Shown here one piece after another: positions 1-10,665 of a stretch of DNA of 64,000 nt (position 1 is its first letter; each line of letters starts with the position of its first letter). The position numbers and the translations under genes were made by a program. Origin of the DNA: Acorus gramineus (Eukaryota > Streptophyta > Magnoliopsida > Acorales > Acoraceae); assembly GCA_030737835.1 (NCBI GenBank), contig JAUJYN010000029.1:878897-942896 (forward strand). Direction: 5' to 3'. The notes beneath the pieces were generated by a model, which worked only from the letters and a program-made list of their open reading frames with translations, did no database searches and was not told the origin of the DNA.

Positions 1-365
1 GCGCGGTGCGCGCGCGGGTGCGCGCGGGTGCTGGCGAGAGCGGGGGTGCGCGCGGGCTCGCGCGAGCGTGCAGCGCGGGGGGCAGTGCGCCTGGGCATGC
101 GCCTGGGTGCGCGGCTGGGGGCCAGTGCGCGCGCGTGCGTGCGTGCGCGTGCGTGGGCGCGCGGGCGCGCGCGGCAGCGCATCTGGGCGCGCTGGCAGGC
201 GCGCGGCAGTGCGCCGAGGGTGCTGGGGCGCGTGCGTGCGTGCGCATTCGTGCGTGCGCGTGCGGGGGGCCATGCGTGTGGCTGCCCGAGGGTTCGGGTA
301 GGTGTCGGGGCACTCGGACTCGCGTGCGTACGTGCGTGCTCGCATGCGTGCGAGTCCGTATGCAT
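1..365. repeat. GC-rich CG/TG tract of a family A LTR
   Basis: Nearly pure G, C and T in alternating GCGCG/GTGCG steps, open in several frames at once, which is composition and not coding. It ends in a conserved GTGCGTACG..GCATGCGTGCGAG segment found at the same place in the other LTRs (for example 30935-30975 and 41030-41060). Confidence 0.8.
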
Positions 366-929
366 GCTTGTCCGAGTATTTGGTATTTCTAATGATTTCT
401 CTGTGTAAATTGTGTTGTTACTCACCAAGTTGGATGCCCCTACCTTGCAGATCTCGTCGGATGGGATGCGCGAGGTCCCGAGTTGTAAGGTGAGTGGTTC
501 GATTCCATCCCCCCCCCCCCTCTCTAGGGATGCGCTCGACGCGTGTAGACGCGTGTCTCGCATCGATGGGCCCCCCTAGCTATAGTATGAAAAACTATGC
601 AATGCATGATTAATATGATGTAACCATGCAACATTAGACCTTGTATGCTAGGGATATGCACTCATATATCATGTATAGAGGCCCATACATGCCTAGACAC
701 CATGTCCCTTGATTGGAAAGCCCTATCTATGCATGTTTCCCATTTAGTTTAATTTATTTAAATCAAATGTGAATATATTGTTATAAGCATGCCTTAGAGA
801 ATATTATAACCTTGTTGTTATAATATATGTTTCCCCACATCTTAGTTATGCGGCTTGGAGGAATTCTTGAGAATTCATGACATTAGTAGTGTTACAAATC
901 ATTGTCGACGGATCCAAGAGGATCGTATA

Positions 930-1775
930 CGCATGAGTAGGCTGTCTTCTCCTTTTGGTTGGATCCGATGTAGGGACTCCCCGGCGTTGGAAAGCTGACC
1001 TGATAGAGGGCTCCCGTCCGTAGGTACCTCTGATGCGTCGGACAGTACTGATAGTGGGAGTATACCAGGTAGAGGCTACGGAGTGTGGGAGAGGCTATCG
1101 GGTGGACCAAGGGTGGAGAGCAGTCTAGTTTGTCCCACAAGGCCCATGTCACCCCTAAAGGGTGAGAGTGGGGTGGGTCCGCGATGTTACGACCCACTAA
1201 CTTGTGTAGTTACTCCCGTATAGGGACTATGACTATTTTAAGGTTAATATGAGTGTGTTGAATAGATTGTTGTTATGCCTGTGTTTTGATATCTCAATAA
1301 GTGAGTATCGAGAGTAGTTGTTTTCCATTGGGTTCGCTTTGCGAACATGGGATCGTTCTCCCCTTCGTTGGATCCGATGTAGGAACTTCTCGGGTTTAGT
1401 TGTCCTGACAGAGGGCTCCAATCCGTAGGTACCACCGATGCATTCAGAAGAGTACTGATCGTGGGAGTATACCAGGTAGAGGATACCCGAGGAAAGGGCT
1501 ATCGACGGACCAAGGGTGTAGAGCGGTGAGTTGAGAAGATCGGGTTGTAGATACTACCCGGGAGAGGGTTAACGAATGATGTTACAGGCGTGGGAATCGT
1601 TCTCCCCTTCGTTGGATCCGAGTAGGGACTCCCCGGTGTTGGAAAGCTGACCTGACAGAGGGCTCCCATCTGTAGGTACCTCCGATGCGTCGGACAGTGC
1701 TGATCGTGGGAGTATACCAGGTAGAGGCTACGGAGTGTGGGAGAGGCTACCGGGTGGACCAAGGGTGTAGAGCAG
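930..1775 (+). repeat. Module present three times within a family A LTR
   Basis: A block containing CCTTCGTTGGATCCGA, GACAGAGGGCTCCCATC, GTAGGTACCTCCGATG and GTGGGAGTATACCAGGTAG occurs near 943-1140, 1350-1536 and 1597-1775. The E3 LTRs carry it once (about 31540-31710); the solo LTR at 39697-43419 carries it about three times. It is an LTR-internal duplication that varies in copy number. Confidence 0.75.
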
Positions 1776-1957
1776 TCTAAATCTCTTCCAAAAGTCCCAA
1801 GAGTCTCCCTCCAGAAGTGAGGGTAAGGATGAGGTGAAGAATATCACCGCGTGACCCATTCGTTGTTCGACCGTTCCCATAGTTGTTGGGTCCGGTCTTG
1901 TATCGATGTTTAAAGGCATCGTTTGACCAATTATCTAGATGTAGATGATCCAGTAGT

Positions 1958-2228
1958 GTTGTGTAGACCAGTAAATCCGGGTCTCTTCGACCGACGGTAT
2001 GGTCTCTCCCCAAAAGTCCCAAAAGACTCCCTCCGGGAGTGAGGGTGGGGGTGAGGTTGGTCGCGCCGCCGCGTGACCCAGTTATCCATGGATTTCTTGT
2101 GTAGACCAGTAAATCCGGGTCTCTTCGACCGACGGTATGGTCTCTACCCAAAAGTCCCAAAAGACTCCCTCCGGGAGTGAGGGTGGGGGTGAGGTTGGTC
2201 GCGCCGCCGCGTGACCCAGTTATCCATG
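1958..2228 (+). repeat. Duplicated ~135-bp G-rich LTR module
   Basis: Two adjacent near-identical units, each with AGACCAGTAAATCCGGGTC, CGACCGACGGTATGGTCTC and GGGAGTGAGGGTGGGGGTGA. The related arrays in the opposite orientation at 10139-10370 and 44229-44463 have a slightly different sequence (CGTTGGTCGAGGAGACCCGG), which separates two family A subtypes. Confidence 0.75.
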
Positions 2229-2854
2229 GTTTCCACCCATGTTTTCCTTGAAAGGAAATTGATTATGTATTGAACTGTAGTATAGTGATTGGTTTCCAGC
2301 CACTCACTGAGCTTGTAGCTCACCCCTCGCATATTGTTTCTTTTCAGGGGCAGTGTTGGGCGTGGAGCTGGAGCTTTCCTGTGGCGTGGTCTTATGGGCG
2401 TGGAGCGTTCTGCCGGCGGGTGGCAAGTGCGAGGCTGTCAGCATTCCTAGAGTCATTTTATGCTTTGTAAATCGTGTATGTGGCACAGGTTGTATTTTCT
2501 TTGGTCTAGACTTGGCTTTCACAGGACATTGATTGTGTATTCGGGTCTGTAATAATGCTTTTGATTTAAAGACATTGTTTATATATTATGCTTCCGCTTT
2601 TCAGTCAGTTATCATTATCTTGCTTTGCCGCCTTGTGTATTGTTGTTGGTGTCTTTATTGACCTCAGGTATTGATAGCTGATATTTTATTATTGCCACGT
2701 CTCGGGGACGCCTGGGGCGTGACAGCATGAGTGGTGAATATATGAGCTCAAGTAAAATACAAGTTATCTTTGAGAGTCTTATAATTCTATCATCAAGTTC
2801 TAAACACTGGAAATCGCAAGAAAGAAGAATAATATTTCTCAAACATTGAGAGTT

Positions 2855-3134
2855 TCATGCATGGAATTTCTTTAGGTAAAGTGCATTCCACGAACCTGAG
2901 ACTTCGACTCCTTTGGCATCCCCCAAGCGGTAGGCATTCCTGGAGTAGACATGGGTGATCACGTAGGGTCCTTCCCATGTGGCTTGCAGCTTGCCTTTGG
3001 GGTGGGGCTGTCTTGATGGCATGATTTGGTTAAGTACTAGCTCCCCTATTTTAAATTTTCTTTCTATTACTTTCTTTTCAAACTCCCTTGCCACCCTCCT
3101 CTGGTAGGCCTGGGTATGGTCCGCGGCTCTTAAC
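2855..3134 (-). pseudogene. Tat-type integrase, C-terminal fragment
   Basis: The minus strand reads AADHTQAYQRRVAREFEKKV, then GELVLNQIMPSRQ, PKGKLQATWEGPYVI and SWNALYLKKFHA. The order K/R-rich helix, GELVL, P-KGKL--WEGPY and a closing WNA-LKKF is the usual tail of plant Tat/Ogre/Athila-side integrases and differs from the chromodomain tails elsewhere in the window. About 90 residues are visible. No catalytic core is joined to it; upstream lies a tandem repeat. It is a fragment and cannot act. Assignment to Tat rather than Athila rests on the nearby primer site and is an inference. Confidence 0.75.
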
Positions 3135-3177
3135 CTCTTTTTGTCTAACAGTTTTTGTTTTGAGGGTTTTTTGTTTT

Positions 3178-3640
3178 AAGAAAGCATGTAAACAAATATG
3201 TACATGAGTTTGAAAGCATAAGCTGATAAACAAATGTTTTGGATTTTTTGGTTTTTAGGAAAGCACGTAAACAAATATTTACAGGAGTTTGGAATGAAAG
3301 CTGATTAGCATATTTTTTTATTTTTTTTTGTTTAGGAAAGCATGTAAACAAATATGTACATGAGTTTGGGAGTATGAGCCGATAAACAAATGCTTTGGAT
3401 TTTTTTTGTTCTTAGGAAAGTACGTAAACAAATATTTACAGGAGTTTGGAATGAAAGCTGATTAGCATTTTTTTTTTTTTTTGGTTAGGAAAGCATGCAA
3501 ACAAATATGTATAGGAGTTTGAAAGCATAAGCTGATAAACAAATGTTTTGGATTTTTTTTGTTTAGGAAAGCATGTAAACCAAAATGCACAGGAGTTTGG
3601 AATGAAAGTTGATTAACATTTTTTTTTTTGGATTTTTTTT
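3178..3640. repeat. Tandem repeat, six ~77-bp units in alternating dimers
   Basis: Units start with AGGAAAGCATGTAAACAAAT-like sequence at about 3178, 3257, 3334, 3414, 3487 and 3564 (spacing 73-80 bp). Odd units read ATGAGTTTG..AGC..AAACAAATG; even units read AGGAGTTTGGAATGAAAGC TGATTAGC. The repeating unit is therefore a ~155-bp dimer, three times. AT-rich with T-runs; it lies inside the Tat remnant, between its leader and integrase tail. Confidence 0.85.
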
Positions 3641-3773
3641 TGTTTTCTTGAAAGGAAAAGACATAATATTTACAACTTACTGGATTATTTCAGGTGCTTC
3701 ACCCGACTTTTCTCCAACAGCTGGAGCTCCTTTGTTGCGATGCTTGCGCACTTTGGTTGTTTTTCACATGGGA

Positions 3774-3793
3774 GGTCCCACCGTGATCGCCAA
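3774..3793 (-). other. Primer-binding site of the Tat remnant
   Basis: The minus strand reads TGGCGATCACGGTGGGACC shortly after an LTR end CCGACA at 3797. The same LTR end, a 3-4 base gap and nearly the same 19 bases recur at 18254-18276 in E7, so the call is supported by two copies. The matching tRNA was not identified. Confidence 0.6.
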
Positions 3794-3803
3794 TCTTGTC
3801 GGT

Positions 3804-6800
3804 ATCGTTGGTCGAGGAGACCCGGGATTACTGGTCTATGCAACACTACTGGATCATCTACATCGAGATAACTGCCCAACGATGTCTTTGAACATCGATA
3901 CGAGACCAGACCCAACAACTATGGGAACGGACGAACAACGAATGGGTCACGAGGCAACGTGTCTTCATCTCATCCTCACCCTCACTCCCGGAGGGAGACT
4001 CTTGGGACTTTTGGAAGAGACTTAGACTGCTCTACACCCTTGGTCCACCGGTAGCCCTTTCCCTGGGTAGCCTCTACCTGGTATACTCCCATGGTCAGTA
4101 CGTTCCCGAATGCATCGGTAGTACCTACAGATGGGAGCCCTCTGTTAGGACAGCTTTTCCCAACCCGAGAAGTTCCTACATCAGATCCGACGAAGGGGAG
4201 AACGATACCACGCTCACAATATCATTCGTTAGCCCTCTCCCGGATAGCCTCTACCTGGTACACTCCCACGATCAGTACGCTCCCGAACGCATCGGTGGTA
4301 CCTACGGATGGGAGTCCTCTGTCAGGACAGCTACAACCCAGGCCTCTTCAACACGGACGACATTGGGAGTAAACATTCCATGTTCGCAAAGCGAACCCAT
4401 GGAAATCAACTACTCTCGATAATCACATATCGAAGAGAGCGAACACTATTGTACTCCCACACGGTTGCGTCGCTCGGACACAAGGGGGTTGCCTCTGCTC
4501 TCACGCATAAATAATCCCAAGGCACATAACCCAACAGGCGGTTCATATACACGCCTAGCATGGGTAGGCCTAGCCTAATGCCCCACTACCGGCTTAACAA
4601 AACCGATAAGGTAATGAATTCTCCTGAATTCCAAACGAGTGCATCTCTTGGATGCACGGGGCGATTACATCGCTAGCGCTCTAACTAATAAAGTACAACC
4701 CAACAGCGGGTCATACCCACGCCTATTTCAGATAGGCCTAATTAGTTTTAACATGCGCATATATTTTATAGGAGAATTTAATCTTAGTTATGTGCATGAA
4801 CCATATGCACGATCACATATCAATTAATCATAGGGATACTCCCTAATCATAGATTTACATCATAATAAATCATACAACATGCATACATGGTCATTAATCA
4901 CATAAACATACAAAATATATTCTAATATCCGTTGGATATCGCCAACTTAAAAGAAAGGGTCAAGCGCGATCTTGCGCACTAACAGGTGCATGCCAATATT
5001 CCAAACGAACCTGAGTCGAGTAGGAAATCGCATCTACTTACTCAGTTCGTTCAGAGGGAGAGGGCGGGGAGATCATCATCTCATGAAGCTGGTCATAGCT
5101 TTGCCCCATTAGCATGGGCGCAACAACTACACCATGCCCTCGAGTCTTATCGCAAGGGAATATTAGGCAGGTGCCCGTTATTAACCCAGACTTATTCATG
5201 TTCGATATTCCAATTAATATGGTGGGAGTAGTATTACAATACTACCTAAGGCATGCCATATTCTATACATCCATACACATTATCAAAAATACATGCCCAT
5301 ACTAGAGGGGCTCATGCAACACAATCATTCATACATAGATACAATACATGTATATAAGCCTAGCATGCAAGATATCTACATATTACAGCTTAAGCATGGC
5401 CATACTACTTATCTACACAAGTAGTATAGCTAGGGGGGGCCATCAACGCACGACGCGCGTCTACACCCGTCGAGCGCATCCCGAGAGAGGGGGGGGGGAT
5501 TGGATCGAACCACTCACCGATACCCGGATCACCGCGCGTCCGGTCTACGAGATCTGCAAAACACAACCAATGATCCATAATTAAATTATGGAACCTCCTA
5601 TCACACATATAAGCTTACTTCATGAAAACCCTAACCCCTGATACTTCCATATTATCACCCAAGACACATGCAACCAACTCCTTGACACTCAACCAAGCAA
5701 AACTGCTAAACCTGCTGCAACCAGCCCTACTAATCGGTCTTCACAGCACCCAATACACTTCCAAAAATTATGAAATAAATCATGCAAATTCTATGATATG
5801 CTGGGATCATAATCCATGAAGACATTAGAACCTAATTTTGCCTCTACAAGCCCAAAACAAATCATTTCCCGAAGCAGGTCAATTCCTGCGCGAATCTGGA
5901 CAGGTCATGCAAAACGGGTTCTAACTTACACCACAGATATCATAATGACCCCAAATTTCATATATAATATCTAGACACATAGATGATCAAATCATAAGAA
6001 GACATAATCCTAAAAATATGCCTCTAAATACTAGATTCACTGAGATCTTTAAAAGACAGTGTGCTGCCTTACCAAAACAGGGGAAGGGAAATGGGGAGAT
6101 GTGGGGTTCTCGACACACCCACGACCACCTCTACCACCACCACCACTACCACCACCTCATCAGCCACTCCACCAGCCTTCCTTGGCTGAAAACGGGGGGG
6201 GGGGAGGCATGAGAAGGAGCTAATGAGAAGAGAAACAACAACAACAACTACAACACCCAAAGCTTGCACACACATACCTTTCTCTTTTCCTTTTTAAGTC
6301 TTTCTTCTTCTCCTTCTTGTTCTTCCTCTTCTCTTTTTCTTTTAAACACACAAAACAAAGAAACCAGGGAGTGGAGGAGAGAGTGAGAGGGAGAGGACGT
6401 GAAGGGGACGCCCAAACATAGTGTACACACACACACAAACTCACACACACACACACATTAAATGGTGAAAAAGGGGTTTGGTGGGGATTGACTTTGAGTC
6501 AACCCAACCAAACTAGAAAACAAAAACCCTTGACTAGTCAAAGGTCATTTTTGACTAGTCAAAGTCTTCGTTGACCCGGTCAAAGTCACCCTTAGACAAT
6601 CCAAAATTGATCAAAACCCGGATACGATTTAGAAGTGTCAAATTTTCTAAAACGTTACCGGAATTCGATGAAATTTTTATGAGTGGCTCAAAATGGCACC
6701 AGGACTCATAATATGCAGTCAGATTTCCAATCAGAGTACTCTAACTCCCGCAGGTGGCTAAAAGCCAAAATTTTAGCTGCTCCGATCGAAAAATTAAAAA

Positions 6801-6866
6801 GGCCCTGAATGACCCAGAAGTGACCAAGGCTTAACCGAAATGGCTCCAAATGACACAGGCATAACA
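3804..6866 (-). mobile_element. E1 3' LTR (left), truncated at its outer end
   Basis: Runs from sequence equal to about 10315 of the right LTR up to the boundary ..GACACAGGCATAACA at 6866, which is followed by TTCTTCCCCCCTTAG, the complement of a polypurine tract. It contains the CACCATCAC/CACCAC triplet stretch near 6115-6160, a (CA)n run at 6423-6456 and a splice-donor-like TTTTGGTAAGG on the minus strand near 6070. No coding content; His-rich short frames come from the CCA triplets. Confidence 0.75.
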
Positions 6867-9053
6867 TTCTTCCCCCCTTAGGAAATTTAGTCCTCAAAAT
6901 TTAAGGAAACCCAAAGGGAAGACCGCATATAGCAAGTATCTCGCATAGACCTTTTGCTCCCAAGTGGTCCATGCACCAGTCTGGCGCTACCGACACACTC
7001 TAATCAAAAGAACGGTCTTAGCGTGGAGCCTCTTCTCATGTTGGTCCTTGACCTCGATCCACTGCTCCACGAACGACCAATCCAGCTCGAGAATGAGACG
7101 GTCGAACGGAGTGACATGAGCAGGATCTTGGACATAACGCCTCGGCCATGAGACAAGGACGACATCGTGGGCATGAGCCAGCTGTGGGGGAAAGGCTACA
7201 TGACAAGCCACCTCCCCAATCCACTCAATGACGAGAAACAGTCCCATTAAAGAGCCAACTCAGCTTGCCCCGAACGTCGAAACATAGGATGCCCTTAAAC
7301 TGGGACACCTTCACGAAAACATGGTCGCCAAACCCAAAGGTAAGCTTCCTGGCGATGATGACGTAGCCCTTTTGTCGGTTCTGGGAGGTGCGGATGCACA
7401 CATGAACCAACCTGGCCACTGCAAGGTCAAATAAATAATTTGTGGCCCCTCCAACTGGCGCTCCTCAACCGTCCCAACACAAGGGAGGTATAAAACTGCG
7501 CCTGTAGAGTGCCTTTCACAGTACCATCTGGATGCTCGAATGGTAGTCGTCTTGCAGGCATACCCCAACAAATGGGTGATGCCTCACCCAACTGCCCTCA
7601 TCATCGAGCACGCAGGCACTTAGCATGTCCTCCAAGGTCTGAATCGTCCTCTTTGTCTGGCTGTCCATCGGCGATGAAACGCTATACTTAAATGGAGGCT
7701 CGCGCCAAAGCCTGCCAAGGCTGCGCCACAACCTCAAAGTAACCCTCGTGTCTCAACCGAAAATAGCGCCGACCGGAGTGCCATGAAGACGAACAATCGC
7801 GAAGGTGAAAACCCACGTCAAGGCGTCCAGAGACTCAATCAGTCGGATAGGGAGGGAAGCGCGGACTTAGTCAGTCGGTCATTGATCACCTAGACGGCGT
7901 CGTGACCCGAACGTGACATTAGCGAGTCCGCAACAATCCCCGATAACACACTCCCACGTCCGCTGAGGAATCTCCATGGACTGACGCTTTCCAACGCGAT
8001 GATGATGATTCTCGAACTTTGCCTGAGGGCATGCCAACCTGGGGAAACAAGGTCACCCACATCACCTTTTCATCACACCACAGCAATCTCAATGAAGACT
8101 ACCCCAAAGTAGTCCACGGAAGCCCAATAAACTTTTGAGATCCACGAAGGCATCCGGCGCATTCGTCAACCCCGACAGCAGTACTTAAAACTCGTAGTGC
8201 CTGAACGGTCACGAAAGGCCATCTACGGGATGTCTAACTCCCGGATCTCTGACTTGTGGTACCCTTGTGCGAAGATCGATCTAAGAGAAGACACTGGCTC
8301 CCAGAGCTGGTCAAACAGATCATCGATTCGCGGCAAGGGTAATTGATCTTCTACCTCCACGGGGAGATCAAAACAACACCACGAACAATTAAGTCCCGAT
8401 TCTACTCCTCGAGCATGGCTGGCGCTCATGATGACACTTACACGCTTGGTAAGCCGCTCAACCGCACTTAATCCACAAGACACGCAATAAGGGGGGGTTG
8501 TCGAACCTCGACAATGCCTATGCGACGTCATCTATCTGATAGGGTGGTTGAGTCCCATCACGAACGTTAGCATCGCGTCTCCTCATTTGCGACCAATGTG
8601 GGGCAAAATGCGACAGTATCCACAACTGTGCTTCACATGCCGCCAGAGATAGGTCGCTCATCTATAACCATTGGAACTCCAGCATCCTGCACTCCATGGG
8701 CAGATTCATCACAGGGAGTCCACGCTCTCGACATCATCCAATAGCACTCTCCCGGTGTGGCCTCTACCTGGTAGCCTCCCAAGCCCACTATCTCTGCCAT
8801 ATGGGCGCACCAACAAGCATAGCATCTGGGAGCACCTCACAGGGCTCTGGCCTCAACCGGGCAGCTACAACGCACAATGATATATCGAAGAGACTCCAGA
8901 TGCCACTATGGAACCCAGTCCACAAGCAATCGCCCACCAAGATGCAATAGGATGCTTCCAATCCCGATTGTACGTATCACCACTCGCTACAGCACCTTTC
9001 AAGTGAGAGGAAAATCAATCATCTTATAGATGTTTCAAAGGTATTCCTTGACT

Positions 9054-9170
9054 GGGAAAAGAAACCTTGGGAGGGCACCATGAGGTCCCGATATAGGATA
9101 TCCCGACAACCAAACAAGGAACACGGAGTACCCTAGCCCGGGTCTCAATGATGACCCCGCAAGGCCCCTT
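9054..9170. repeat. 118-bp short dispersed repeat, copy 1
   Basis: Begins GGGAAAAGAAACCTTGGGAG and ends GCAAGGCCCCTT, with a core of ATGAGGTCCCGATATAGGAT and ACAAGGAACACGGAGTACCC. It lies in the E1 interior at the same place as copy 3 in E2. Ends are GGGA..(TCCC) with little further inverted match, there is no A-tail and no coding content. It is a small non-autonomous element, perhaps a MITE. Confidence 0.75.
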
Positions 9171-9592
9171 AATCTTGAGTAGGAAAGTTGGAAGAAGACA
9201 TCATCCCTTAATGAGCAATACGCCACATCCTCAACACTTTTAACTGGCGCCGCATGCGAACTCCATGGTTACCAGCAATACCGATGCACGGGAAAGAGCT
9301 CCATTATCGAGACGCAATCCATACCTTAGAAATTGCGACCAATTCATCACTATCATACTACTGGGCTGGAATCTCCTACCCAAGCCTTAATCCCGCAACA
9401 AGGGATCCAACAACTGACCCTGTTCAGTCGACCCAGTCGACAACTTATGGGTGGGTCCAGGGGGTCACGTCCACGTCAACGGATGCGAGGAGGCATGTCA
9501 GCAACCTAAGATAACTTCTAAAACAAGAGTACTCAGATGACAATCCTACGACTCATCATCTATACGACTAGACTTAGGCTCTGACAGGACCA

Positions 9593-9605
9593 GGCTCTGA
9601 TACCA
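9593..9605 (-). other. E1 primer-binding site, initiator-Met type
   Basis: The minus strand reads TGGTATCAGAGCC, five bases after the LTR end at 9611. This is the usual plant initiator tRNA-Met primer site. Confidence 0.85.
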
Positions 9606-9610
9606 ACTTT

Positions 9611-10665
9611 TGTCACGCCCCAGGGCGGCCGTCCCCGAGACGTGGCAATAATAAAATATCAGCTATCAATACCTGAGGTCAATAAAGACTCCAACAACAA
9701 CACACAACGTAGCAAAGCAAGGATAATGATAACTGACTGAAAAGCGAAAGCATAATATATAACAATGTCTGTAAACCAAAAACATTATTACAGACTCGAA
9801 TACACAATCACTGTCATGTGAGAGCCAAGTCTAGACCAAATAAAATACAACCTGTGCCACATGCACGATTTACAATATATACAATGACTCTAGGACTGCT
9901 GACAGCCTCGCACTCACCACCCGCCGGAAGAACGCTCCACGCCCATAAGACCACGCCACAGGAAAGCTCCAGCTCCACGCCCAACACTGCCCCTGAAAAG
10001 AAACAGTATGCGAGGGGTGAGCTATAAGCTCAGTGAGTGACTGGAAACCAATCACCATACAACAATTCAATACATAAACAATTCCCTTTCAAGGTAAACA
10101 TGGGTAGAAACCCATGGATAACAGGGTCACGCGGCGGCGCGACCAACCTCACCCTCACCCTCACTCCCGGAGGGAGACTCTTGGGACTTTTAGGGAGAGA
10201 CCATATCGTTGGTCGAGGAGACCCGGGATTACTGGTCCACACAACACTACTGGATCACCAACCTCACCCTCACTCCCGGAGGGAGACTCTTGGGACTTTT
10301 GGGGAGAGACCATACCGTTGGTCGAGGAGACCCGGGATTACTGGTCTACGCAACACTACTGGATCATCTACATCGAGATAATTGCCCAACGATGTCTTTG
10401 AACATCGATACGAGACTAGACCCAACAACTATGGGAACGGACGAACAACGAATGGGTCACGAGGCGACGTGTCTTCACCTCATCCTCACCCTCACTCCCG
10501 GAGGGAGACTCTTGGGACTTTTGGAAGAGACTTAGACTGCTCTACACCCTTGGTCCACCGGTAGCCCTTTCCCCGGGTAGCCTCTACCTGGTATACTCCC
10601 ATGGTCAGTACGTTCCCGAATGCATCGGTAGTACCTACAGATGGGAGCCTTCTGTCTGGTCTATG
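9611..10665 (-). mobile_element. E1 5' LTR (right), outer part
   Basis: Starts TGTCACGCCCCAGGGCGGCC next to the primer site and matches the right LTR of E2 from 43695. It contains two and a part copies of a ~116-bp module (10139-10370). It stops in the ..GAGCCTTCTGTCTGG module where a family B LTR begins. About 1.4 kb that should come next (equal to 4150-5549) is missing. Confidence 0.8.
10139..10370. repeat. Duplicated ~116-bp LTR module
   Basis: Two units, each with ACCAACCTCACCCTCA, CTCCCGGAGGGAGACTC, GGGAGAGACCATA and CGTTGGTCGAGGAGACCCGG. The E2 right LTR has the same duplication at 44229-44463. Confidence 0.8.

Larger units (their letters stand above)
1..2724 (+). mobile_element. Family A LTR, 3' part, cut by window edge
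   Basis: The stretch ends in CTCGGGGACGCCTGGGGCGTGACA, shortened here to its last bases GGGGCGTGACA, the same end as the solo LTR at 39697-43419, and shares its whole module order. No primer site follows at 2725, so this is a solo LTR or a 3' LTR rather than a 5' LTR. It holds the end of a GC-rich tract, a TTGCAG acceptor-like site near 457, three copies of a promoter-distal module and a duplicated G-rich module. It abuts a Tat integrase fragment, which it probably entered. Non-coding; the many short reading frames are artefacts of repeat composition. Confidence 0.85.
2725..3803 (-). mobile_element. Tat/Ogre-type element remnant
   Basis: Read on the minus strand, the piece starts with the last few bases of an LTR (..CCGACA, ending at 3797), a primer site TGGCGATCACGGTGGGACC and a short leader, then a tandem repeat, then the C-terminal part of a Tat-type integrase. 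Most of gag-pol is missing, so this is a strongly deleted fossil. The leader just after the primer site resembles 18258-18290 of E7. Both edges are cut by family A LTR sequence. Confidence 0.7.
6867..9610 (-). pseudogene. E1 interior: decayed Tekay-type gag-pol remnants
   Basis: On the minus strand, in order from the right: a gag start MPPR at 9496, unassigned sequence, reverse transcriptase pieces near 8223-8531 ([19 protein letters not shown]), integrase core pieces near 7516-7740 ([19 protein letters not shown]), then the integrase tail at 6987-7420 (AHAHDVV, RRYVQDPAHV, SFVEQWIEVKD, EKRLHAKTV), matching the chromodomain-side tail of E3. The interior is 2.7 kb against about 4.9 kb in E3, so large parts of gag, protease, RNase H and integrase are gone. 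It has many breaks and is not functional. E2 shows the same layout, so the shortening came before both insertions. Confidence 0.75.

Noticed and set aside
3178-3640. CRISPR or bacterial repeat array
   Set aside because: Whole units are repeated without spacers, and the context is a plant Tat element.
6018-6212. His-rich short frames (also near 14161-14628, 26186-26371, 49606-49806)
   Set aside because: They come from a CCACCACCAC triplet stretch of family A LTRs and have no conserved frame between copies.
9035-9226. Minus-strand frame with GYSVFLVWLSGYPISGP, also at 29205-29408 and 50919-51173
   Set aside because: It is the translation of the 118-bp short dispersed repeat plus its flanks. 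The repeat occurs in different hosts and orientations, so the frame is incidental.
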